Positions 1-6,608 of a DNA stretch of 6,735 nucleotides are shown here, piece after piece. Numbering within the stretch: the first letter of the stretch is position 1; every line of letters begins with the position of its first letter. The stretch is from positions 1 to 6,735 of the forward strand of contig CAMAUB010000074.1 in NCBI GenBank assembly GCA_945861315.1, in the 5' to 3' direction. The position numbers and the translations under genes are program-made. The notes under the pieces were generated by a model, which was not told the DNA's origin, made no database searches, and was given only the letters and a program-made list of their open reading frames with translations. The DNA is from Chlamydia trachomatis (lineage in GTDB: Bacteria; Chlamydiota; Chlamydiia; Chlamydiales; JAAKFR01).

Positions 1-1
1 T

Positions 2-2464
2 TCTGTTGTCACCTCGCTTGGACTATGTGCTTTGACCGCTTATGTCATGTTTGGAACTAACATGTCGATCTGGATGCCGCTTGGTGTTAGTTTAGGTGTT
101 GGAATCATTTCAAGTCTTATCTCGGGTGTTTTGAAATTCAAGGCAATCATGATTCGTGAGCAGCAAGCTGAAGACGCCCTATATCTTAACATGATCAACT
201 CACAGGAGCCACCTCACCATGTCAGCGACCTTCCAGCTGTTGACAAACGAGTCTACCATCACCTTCGAAATAGCAGTGAGCTCGAGCAAAAACACCCCGA
301 ATCGCCTATGGACGCAAAAAGGCGTCTTGATGCTCTTGGAATCGACTATACAAACGAGGCGCGCTACCGTATAGCTGCAAATGCTAGTCATATCCAATTT
401 AAAATTGACCCATTACGTACACACCAGCAAGCCCTTCAAGCGGCAACTGCTGAGCAAAGACCACAAATTGTAGCTAAACTCAAAACATTGAGTGATCATG
501 CAGCACATTGTGATAGTTTAGAAGATCTCAAAGCAAAATATGAAGTTGTGATTGGGCAAACTGATGACCCTAAGCTACGCGCTCCATTAGAAACTGAACT
601 TAAGCGGATCAATCTCTTAATAAAACATCACGCGCGACGCTCCTACGCTCAAGCGGCAGCAGCAGCTCCACATGCTTTGCAAGAAACCTTCAACTTTGCT
701 AATGCGTTCCAGGAAAGAGAGTTCGCCTGCATGCTGCAGTTGATCCAGATACGTGAGCGTGAGACTGGAAAAAGAAACGAGAGTGGTAGAGCCCGTCTTG
801 CAGAGCTTAAAGGAATTCAGATAGTAGATCCCCGTATACCTCCTGATGAAGCACGCGATCGCTATATGAATTTTATCCAGCAAAATTCTCAATTCATTCA
901 AGATCTTGCCAATGGTCTTAACCTAACAATTAATCCTGCTGATTCTATTTTGAAAGATATGCCTAGCATTCTTCAACGCTTGATGTACTACAAGATCTAT
1001 GACGACTCTTTGAGCGCAGTCTTCGATTGCCTTTTACAACAACACACTGTTCTAACAGATGATTGCAAAAGCCAACAAGATTTCTTGATGCGCTGTACCA
1101 AGAGAGACGCTCCTGAAAAGGTTCGATCAAACTTATTGAAGATGATTGATGCTAATCAACATAGAATTGATGCGCTCGAAGCACATCAGAAAGAAAGCTA
1201 TAAAATCACACTCGTGCAGCTAGAGCGTATTCGTCTACAACTAAGTCCTGATGAGGGCGTTAGACAGACTTGTGAGATTACTCACTACATGATGCAGCAA
1301 GATAAAGAAATCTCCAAGCTTCGCTTATACCTAGAAGAACATACCTATCCCGAGGTCGGGGCCGAAATTGCCTCACTTCAAGCTGAGGCTGGAGCGGCCG
1401 TTTCGATCAAAGCGAAAAGTGATCTTCTCTCAAAAATGAGAAAAATCCTTGCTCAATCTCCAGATAAGAAAGCAGAAGCTCTTATGGAGGGTGTTCGTGT
1501 TCTAGAAATTCAGGCTATTTTGCGACACTTTGAAAATTTCAAAACAAACCAAGCTTTCCGCACGAATTTAATGACTCAGCTACAAGCTAGTCACCCCTAT
1601 ATTATGAATCCGATTCTCAGAGGTTATGACTTGACTAAGCTTTCTGAGCTGGAGTTCATCTCTCTTTTTGATCGTATTCCAGCTCAATGTGTTCGCTTAT
1701 CTGTCGTAGAAACGATTGTTCACGAATTTGACCCAGAAGCCCCTTTATACTCTGCAGATATTAAAGCGCTTGAGGATAATCGTCTAACACTTTTATCTCA
1801 GGGAAAATTTGGGGAAAATTTTGCGAGGATCGAGCATTTGATCTCCACACAAAAACAGAGCTGGATGACCCGTTTTGGGCGCAGTTTTGTCGACTCTTTC
1901 AAGCCATACCCAAGAGAATTGTTTGTTCATGACACATCAGATAAAGTGCAAAATCGCCTCCAAGCTTTGATTCAGCATCACGACAAAAAACTGTACCGCA
2001 CACGTATGTTCACAATCATTGCGACTGATCTGATTGCTACCCAAGCTCTTATTTGGCCTCTTATTTTCATCCATAACCCATTCCTCTTCGTAGGATCATC
2101 TATTGGAATATCATTGCTTGGAATTGCCTCTCACTATATTGGCAAAAGTATACAAAGAAGAGAGCAAGCAATCTCACGACTGCTCTACACAGAATATCTA
2201 AGACATCATAAGCTTCGCAGTACTCCTAGCGTAGATCTAAAAGGGCGCGTTGCAAAACTGGGCCTTGATGGGTATGAAACAACAGGAGCTCGTTTAGCTC
2301 TTGGTGAGAAACCGCTCTTTGAAAGTAAAGATTTGCGCCACAAGCTTGAAAGTGAAAAGAAAACTTGGAGCGATTGGCTGGAAATGCCAGAGCGGCAAGC
2401 TACGCTAAGGGAGTTTGAAGCGAAGAGAGTTAGTGCCGCTAAATCTAATACCCCCCCTTTCTAG
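2..2464 (+). CDS. Large membrane protein with two hydrophobic hairpins and a long helical middle; 5' end outside window
   Basis: I do not recognise this gene. The frame is open to the left edge, so 820 residues are visible and the true start lies outside. A TTG at 32 falls inside a hydrophobic segment, lacks a ribosome binding site and is unlikely to be the start. Visible residues 1-18 and about 23-45 are two hydrophobic stretches parted by a short polar turn (GTNMS). A second pair lies at about residues 669-714, broken by HNP. Between them are some 600 charged residues rich in Gln, Glu, Lys, Arg and Leu, almost certainly alpha-helical and partly coiled coil, with no enzyme motif I can see. 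The tail is basic and charged. Closely paired hydrophobic segments resemble the bilobed domain of chlamydial Inc proteins, which sit in the inclusion membrane and expose helical domains to the host; applying that here is inference. It ends 56 bases before the TPR gene on the same strand. Confidence 0.8.
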   Translation, partial: SVVTSLGLCALTAYVMFGTNMSIWMPLGVSLGVGIISSLISGVLKFKAIMIREQQAEDALYLNMINSQEPPHHVSDLPAVDKRVYHHLRNSSELEQKHPESPMDAKRRLDALGIDYTNEARYRIAANASHIQFKIDPLRTHQQALQAATAEQRPQIVAKLKTLSDHAAHCDSLEDLKAKYEVVIGQTDDPKLRAPLETELKRINLLIKHHARRSYAQAAAAAPHALQETFNFANAFQEREFACMLQLIQIRERETGKRNESGRARLAELKGIQIVDPRIPPDEARDRYMNFIQQNSQFIQDLANGLNLTINPADSILKDMPSILQRLMYYKIYDDSLSAVFDCLLQQHTVLTDDCKSQQDFLMRCTKRDAPEKVRSNLLKMIDANQHRIDALEAHQKESYKITLVQLERIRLQLSPDEGVRQTCEITHYMMQQDKEISKLRLYLEEHTYPEVGAEIASLQAEAGAAVSIKAKSDLLSKMRKILAQSPDKKAEALMEGVRVLEIQAILRHFENFKTNQAFRTNLMTQLQASHPYIMNPILRGYDLTKLSELEFISLFDRIPAQCVRLSVVETIVHEFDPEAPLYSADIKALEDNRLTLLSQGKFGENFARIEHLISTQKQSWMTRFGRSFVDSFKPYPRELFVHDTSDKVQNRLQALIQHHDKKLYRTRMFTIIATDLIATQALIWPLIFIHNPFLFVGSSIGISLLGIASHYIGKSIQRREQAISRLLYTEYLRHHKLRSTPSVDLKGRVAKLGLDGYETTGARLALGEKPLFESKDLRHKLESEKKTWSDWLEMPERQATLREFEAKRVSAAKSNTPPF

Positions 2465-2493
2465 TTGAGATAAAAGAAAAATAAGAGTAGAAT
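2465..2493 (+). promoter_or_regulatory. Candidate sigma70-type promoter for the TPR-mgtE operon
   Basis: TTGAGA (2465-2470) and TAGAAT (2488-2493) each match the -35 and -10 consensus at five of six bases and are separated by exactly 17 bases of A-rich sequence. It starts directly after the stop of the upstream gene. Transcription would begin near 2500-2501, giving a leader of about 20 bases. This is pattern matching only; AT-rich gaps can produce such matches by chance. Confidence 0.5.
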
Positions 2494-2515
2494 CTTCCTT
2501 TCCTAGAGGAGGATT
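2491..2515 (+). promoter_or_regulatory. Hairpin covering the Shine-Dalgarno of the TPR gene
   Basis: AATCTTCCT (2491-2499) can pair with AGGAGGATT (2507-2515), giving a 9-bp stem with one T-G wobble and a 7-base loop. The right arm contains the whole AGGAGG (2507-2512), which lies 8 bases before the ATG at 2521. In an RNA that includes the left arm, the ribosome binding site would be paired. The left arm overlaps the candidate -10 box, so RNA begun at that promoter near 2500 would lack it. Confidence 0.4.
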
Positions 2516-2520
2516 AGGCC

Positions 2521-4539
2521 ATGTCAGCTGCTACCCTAGTCTCACAGCTTTGCGATTTGCTGCAAAATGAGCGGCTCGATGAGCTTAGCTCTTTTCTAAA
2601 AGAAATTTTAGAGAGTAATCTTGAAGCGAGTGATAAAAAAACAGTCGTCGACTACATCATTGCTTGGCTTGATGATCATGTGATTCCCAAGAATAATGAG
2701 CCCCTTTTTCATGAGTTAATCGTATTCCTTTCTCATCTGGCCCCTGAGAATACCTATGAGACTGCCCGTCTTTATTTTACCTATGGTAAGATTTCTTCAA
2801 AAGGGCGCTACTTCCTCTATGCCCAAGATAAAATTTCTGAAATAAAGTCACCTAATGCAGAAGAATATCACCTTTGGGGTAATATTTTAATGGAGCTTGG
2901 GTCTTACATTTCTGAGGATACATTTTTTGAACAAGCTGTTGATAAGTATGCTGAGGCTTGTCGCTTGGGCGGCAGTTCCACCCAACTTCTTTGGGACTTT
3001 GCACAGGGCTGGAAAGAATTGAGCGATCGCTCTGGTGAGATTTCTGATCTCAAACAAGCGATTGATTATTTCCAAAAAGCTCTCTCTCTTAAGCCCACAA
3101 AAGCCTTTTTCTTTGTGAATTTTGGTCAAACCCTTCACTCATACGCCCATTTGACTGGGAATCCATACTATTTACGAGAAGCCATTGAGATGTTTAAGAT
3201 CTCTTTGCATAAGCAGCAGACTCCAAGTGGATGGGTGGGTTATGCACTCGCTCATATCAAGCTTTTTGAATTGACGCATGCACGTGCTGATTTTGATCAC
3301 GCCAACAAAATCATCGAAGAGGCTATAGCAGCTGTACCTAGCCAAGCAGATCTTTGGATCCATTGGGGAGAGCTTTATCTCAAAGCTGGATGGCAAAGCC
3401 AAAGTCTTCCTCAGCTTGAAATGGCTATTGAAAAACTCACCTCGATGAAAATCCAAGAGTGCAGTCCTCTAAAGGTGGCAGCTCTTTTGAGTCATGCACT
3501 TGTGTCTCTAGGTTTTATTCTTGATGATCTAAAACTTCTAAGTGAAGGAAAAGAGCGCATATTAAGTGTCTTAAGCACTGTCCCAGATCATCAAAAGGTG
3601 ATCCATGCTGCTGGCTCAGCTTATTTAGCTCACGCCCTTTATTTTAATGATCCAAAGGCCTTTAGAAAGGCTGTTGAGTTTTTCCAAAGTGGGGTTGAGA
3701 AAGATGGTACCAACACAGATCATTTGTTTGGACTTTTTCAAGCCTATTATGGATGGGCTCTTGTTGAAAAGGACAAAGTTTTATTCCAAAAGAGTTTGAA
3801 GATGATTCAGCGATTAACGCTGCTTCGCCCTTTTTCTGCATTTTATCACATGAGCTTTGGTATCGCTCTTCTACGTTTTTCAAAATTTGAAACAAACAGT
3901 GAGCCTTTTGTTGAGGAGGCGATTGTAAAATTTAAGAAATCGCTCTCTATTCGAGAAGAGTCTGAGACACTTTTTCACTATGCTCATGCGCTCAATATTG
4001 CAGGTGACTTAACGGCAGACGAGAAGAGCTACGAGCAAGCTTCTGAAATCTTAAGAACTCTTTTTTACAAACTACCAACAGATATGCGTGTTGTGCATGA
4101 GCTTGGTATATCACTTTCTCGATTTGGAGAGTTAACGAGTAATCTAGAATGTCTTGAAGAAGCCATTGAATTATTTCAGACTGTTAGCAATCGTCAAGCA
4201 GAGGACGACGGTGTTCTTTGCCTCCTCGGCTATACAAAACTACTCCTCTCAGAGCTTATCGATGATCCAACTCTTCCAGCACACGCCGAGAAATTAAAAA
4301 GCAGTGCCGAGAGTACACTTCTTTCTGCTGCACACCTTGGTAATTCAGAGGCGAGCTATCACCTAGCATGTCTCTACTCTCTTACAAAACACCTCGATTG
4401 TGCTATGGAGCATTTATTGAGAGCAGAAGCAAATAGTGGTTTACCCTCCATTGAGGAGGTTGAGCACGATGCTTGGCTTCTTAACCTCGAAAAATACAAG
4501 CCCTTTATAGAATTTTTAACCACACGAAGGGAGGCTTAG
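2521..4539 (+). CDS. Tetratricopeptide (TPR) repeat protein
   Basis: This is a 672-residue, all-helical protein with TPR-like helix pairs from about residue 114 to the end. Examples are residues 114-152 (YHLWGNILMELG then FEQAVDKYAEA), 155-192 (LLWDFAQGWKELS then AIDYFQKALSLKP), 197-233 (VNFGQTLHSYA then AIEMFKISL) and 276-306. Many units are longer than 34 residues, with an insert between helix A and helix B (as in HLTGNPYYLREAIEMF), so simple searches may undercount them. The C-terminal part from about residue 605 (GNSEASYHLACLYSL, then AMEHLLRAEANSG and a final FIEFL) is the classic closing unit of such proteins. The first 110 residues are helical without clear repeats. There is no signal peptide or membrane segment, so it is probably cytoplasmic. 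TPR proteins act as binding scaffolds; the partner is unknown. The ATG start is fixed by AGGAGG eight bases upstream. Four bases separate it from mgtE, so the two are very likely co-expressed. A role in MgtE assembly or control is speculation. Confidence 0.88.
   Translation: MSAATLVSQLCDLLQNERLDELSSFLKEILESNLEASDKKTVVDYIIAWLDDHVIPKNNEPLFHELIVFLSHLAPENTYETARLYFTYGKISSKGRYFLYAQDKISEIKSPNAEEYHLWGNILMELGSYISEDTFFEQAVDKYAEACRLGGSSTQLLWDFAQGWKELSDRSGEISDLKQAIDYFQKALSLKPTKAFFFVNFGQTLHSYAHLTGNPYYLREAIEMFKISLHKQQTPSGWVGYALAHIKLFELTHARADFDHANKIIEEAIAAVPSQADLWIHWGELYLKAGWQSQSLPQLEMAIEKLTSMKIQECSPLKVAALLSHALVSLGFILDDLKLLSEGKERILSVLSTVPDHQKVIHAAGSAYLAHALYFNDPKAFRKAVEFFQSGVEKDGTNTDHLFGLFQAYYGWALVEKDKVLFQKSLKMIQRLTLLRPFSAFYHMSFGIALLRFSKFETNSEPFVEEAIVKFKKSLSIREESETLFHYAHALNIAGDLTADEKSYEQASEILRTLFYKLPTDMRVVHELGISLSRFGELTSNLECLEEAIELFQTVSNRQAEDDGVLCLLGYTKLLLSELIDDPTLPAHAEKLKSSAESTLLSAAHLGNSEASYHLACLYSLTKHLDCAMEHLLRAEANSGLPSIEEVEHDAWLLNLEKYKPFIEFLTTRREA
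4527..4534 (+). promoter_or_regulatory. Ribosome binding site of mgtE inside the end of the TPR gene
   Basis: AAGGGAGG lies nine bases before the ATG at 4544 and within the last codons of the TPR gene, whose TAG is at 4537-4539. Ribosomes ending the TPR gene would stop on top of the mgtE start region, which favours translational coupling. It fixes the mgtE start. There is no room for an Mg2+ riboswitch or separate promoter in the four-base gap. Confidence 0.75.
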
Positions 4540-4543
4540 AGTC

Positions 4544-6010
4544 ATGTCAGATTTTCAACTCCCAGATAAAGAAGAGCACCACGTCACAGTTGGAAATTTA
4601 ATGGATTCTAGAACAAGTCATCTTGATGATGAACTCTCTGAGCGTCTAGAGGAAGCTTTTCACAAGACAACATTTAATGTCCATCTTCACGATGTGGCAA
4701 AAATCGCTTCTGAGTACAACCCTATTGACCTTGGCTTTGCAGCTTCTCGCCTTCCCCCAAATGCGCGCTACGTCCTTTATGAAAACTTGCCTGATATCAA
4801 TGCCAAAGTCTCTTTTATGATCAATACCGATAGCGCAACACGTTGGGCGGTTTTTCGCTACCTCGATGATATAGAAGTGAAGGTGCTGATCTCTAATATG
4901 CCGGCGGATGAAGCTGTTTGGGTACTCGATGATATTCCTGATCGCCGCTACCGCCGTTTGTTAGAACTCCTTGATCCAAAAAAATCTACGCAGATTAAAG
5001 AGCTCGAAAAACATAGTCGAAATAGTGCCGGTGGACTTATGACTAATGAGTTTTTTGCCTTTCCAATGGAGACTACGATTTCAGAAGCTGCCTCATTTAT
5101 CCGCGATAATCCAGGCATCGATATGACACGGCGTATTTTTGTGCTCGATCATAAAGGGGTGCTACAAGGATATGTGCCTGGTCGCAATCTTATTGTAAAT
5201 CAGCCTCATCTTCCCCTTAAACAGGTGATGCGGCAAGTAGAGCACCAAGTGCGCGTTGAAGCGACTCGAGAAGAGGTTGTTGATATCGTTGAGCGCTATA
5301 AAATCCCAGCCCTTCCTGTTGTTAATGAACTTGGTTTTCTAGTTGGTGTCATTACTTATGAAGATGTTGTTGAAGCGATCGAAGATATTGCCGATGAAAC
5401 CATTGCCTGGATGGCTGGTACTGCCGAAGATCTTAGCGAGTATGATCATATCTTTAAACGCTTCTTAGCACGCGCGCCTTGGCTACTTGTCACCTTATTT
5501 GGTGGGCTTGTCAGCGCCTCTATCATGTCTTTCTACCAAGGAATTGAAGGACAATTGCTTGGTATGATCTTTTTTTTCATCCCCCTAATTAATGGAATGT
5601 CTGGAAACGTGGGTATTCAATGCAGTACTGTCTTAGTGCGTAGCATGGCTATTGGCGTTCTTTCTGCTGGAAAACGAGGAGACGCTGTTTTAAAAGAGGT
5701 CTCTATTGGATTAATGACTGGGACAACTTTTGGAATCTTATGCGGTGTGATTATCTACACCCTTATCCGTCTTGGGGTGGGTGATTTCGACGGCGGAGCT
5801 CTCCAGCTTGGAGTTGTTGTTGCTGCCGGAGTTTTTAGTGCCTCTCTGACAGCAACAACATTGGGTGTTACCTCTCCTTTTTTCTTTGCAAGAATTGGTG
5901 TTGATCCAGCAATCGCTTCAGGCCCGATTGTCACAGCCTTCAACGACATCATGTCGATGATCATCTTCTTTGTGATCGCTGGTTTTATTCACAATCTGTT
6001 TTTCGCCTAG
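4544..6010 (+). CDS. mgtE: Magnesium transporter MgtE
   Basis: This inner-membrane Mg2+ channel/transporter works as a homodimer and is gated by its own cytoplasmic Mg2+-sensing domains. The 488 residues show the full family order. A polar leader of about 40 residues is followed by the helical MgtE N domain (to about residue 150), then the linker SAGGLMTNEFF (from residue 161). CBS domain 1 (about 170-226) and CBS domain 2 (about 240-285, with IPALPVVNELGFLVGVIT) come next. The membrane domain (about 312-488) has five helices. Signature residues are present: GNVGIQCST (354-362) after the first membrane helix, DPAIASGP with D454 before the last helix, and N467-D468 in the last helix, matching the conserved pore aspartate that binds Mg2+ in the Thermus thermophilus protein. 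It is slightly longer than the usual 450 or so residues because of the leader. It appears intact. It is the second gene of an operon with the TPR gene, and its 3' end overlaps the carrier remnant on the other strand by 26 bases. Confidence 0.96.
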   Translation: MSDFQLPDKEEHHVTVGNLMDSRTSHLDDELSERLEEAFHKTTFNVHLHDVAKIASEYNPIDLGFAASRLPPNARYVLYENLPDINAKVSFMINTDSATRWAVFRYLDDIEVKVLISNMPADEAVWVLDDIPDRRYRRLLELLDPKKSTQIKELEKHSRNSAGGLMTNEFFAFPMETTISEAASFIRDNPGIDMTRRIFVLDHKGVLQGYVPGRNLIVNQPHLPLKQVMRQVEHQVRVEATREEVVDIVERYKIPALPVVNELGFLVGVITYEDVVEAIEDIADETIAWMAGTAEDLSEYDHIFKRFLARAPWLLVTLFGGLVSASIMSFYQGIEGQLLGMIFFFIPLINGMSGNVGIQCSTVLVRSMAIGVLSAGKRGDAVLKEVSIGLMTGTTFGILCGVIIYTLIRLGVGDFDGGALQLGVVVAAGVFSASLTATTLGVTSPFFFARIGVDPAIASGPIVTAFNDIMSMIIFFVIAGFIHNLFFA

Positions 6011-6590
6011 CTAATCCAGATCGCCCCTCATTCATGAGGTAAATAGCCATAATGCAAGCCAATGAGCGGTGCGTCATCCCTCGGAAAAGGCCTTTGACCC
6101 CTAGATCAGAAAAAATCTGACTATAGGTATGAGCTACTTGCCTTTCACAAAGGTGATCTTGCTTTGCGGCGCGCAACACATCAAAGGGTGTTGAGAGGCA
6201 GCCCACAAAAGCTCCTGAAATAATTGCTCCAGCAATAGATCTCATCCAAGGCTTTTCGAGATGTGGCTCTAGCTTTTTTCCTACAAATGGAGCTAAAACC
6301 ATATAGCTTGGAGCATAAAGCCCCTCTCGCATCGCAACTGCGCTAACACCACGAAGGCACGAGCCTTTTGCTGTACGGATAATACTCCATACAGCAATAG
6401 GCTTTAGAGAGCCTTGCTTAGCTTGAACAATCGCCTCTGGAGCTGTGCATACAACTGCAGAAGCTAGACCTGCAATAAAACTCGCTCCAACCTCTCCAAA
6501 ATGGGGTTTGGTAACATGCTCTGTTGCAAGGGCAACAGCGGTTGCTGGAACAACACTTGCTCCATTGAGGAAAATTCCTCTTAAACAGTA
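5985..6590 (-). pseudogene. Mitochondrial carrier family (SLC25-like) protein, 5' end lost to an IS insertion
   Basis: The frame reads 201 codons from the IS border to a TAA at 5985-5987 and covers about two thirds of a mitochondrial carrier (usually 280-310 residues, three repeats of about 100, six membrane helices). Repeat 3 is clear: a Gly-rich helix (AGAIISGAFVGCLS), the signature PFDVLR followed by AAKQ (6171-6188), then GVKGLFRG and a last helix ending YLMNEG. Repeat 2 shows the same plan: GASFIAGLASAVV, a degenerate signature APEAIVQAKQ, GSCLRG, then REGLYAPSYMVLAP. Only the end of repeat 1 is left (CLRGIFLNGASVVPATAVAL), so helix 1 and its signature are absent. The family exchanges metabolites across mitochondrial membranes in eukaryotes. 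The bacterial precedent I know is the Legionella pneumophila effector LncP. The ATG at 6330-6332 would give 115 residues, too few for a transporter. The remnant has no internal stop, so the damage looks recent. The gene was probably acquired from a eukaryotic host; the substrate is unknown. Confidence 0.8.
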
Positions 6591-6608
6591 GACCTCTTTC
6601 GAAACTCA
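6591..6608. repeat. Probable terminal inverted repeat of the IS
   Basis: GACCTCTTTCGAAACTCA lies at the junction between transposase and carrier sequence. It is placed from its position (right after the transposase end, where IS5 elements end) and because carrier homology resumes just outside it. The partner repeat is not in the window, so this is unconfirmed. Confidence 0.5.

Noticed and set aside
32..34. TTG as start of the first gene
   Set aside because: The frame stays open to the left edge with hydrophobic residues before it and there is no Shine-Dalgarno, so the gene is simply cut by the window.
617..901. 94-residue - strand frame within the first gene, and similar - strand frames at 200-397, 2887-3138, 3172-3456, 3662-3895 and 5755-5964
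   Set aside because: Each lies wholly inside a well-supported + strand gene, and their translations show no recognisable motif.
2451..2457. Run of seven C bases at the end of the large membrane protein gene, like chlamydial phase-variable poly-C tracts
   Set aside because: It lies two codons before the stop; losing or gaining one C only changes or adds a handful of C-terminal residues, so it is not a useful on/off switch.
2465..2520. Mg2+ riboswitch (M-box or ykoK type) before the TPR-mgtE operon
   Set aside because: The gap is 56 bases, far too short for an M-box, and only four bases precede mgtE itself.
6026..6039. Inverted repeat CCTCATTCATGAGG 16 bases after mgtE as a terminator
   Set aside because: The stem is only five to six base pairs, has no T-run on either side and lies within the carrier coding sequence.
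6330..6332. ATG as start of a short 115-residue protein on the - strand
   Set aside because: Family homology continues in the same frame for about 86 further codons upstream, and the ATG sits inside a carrier membrane helix (AVAMREG).
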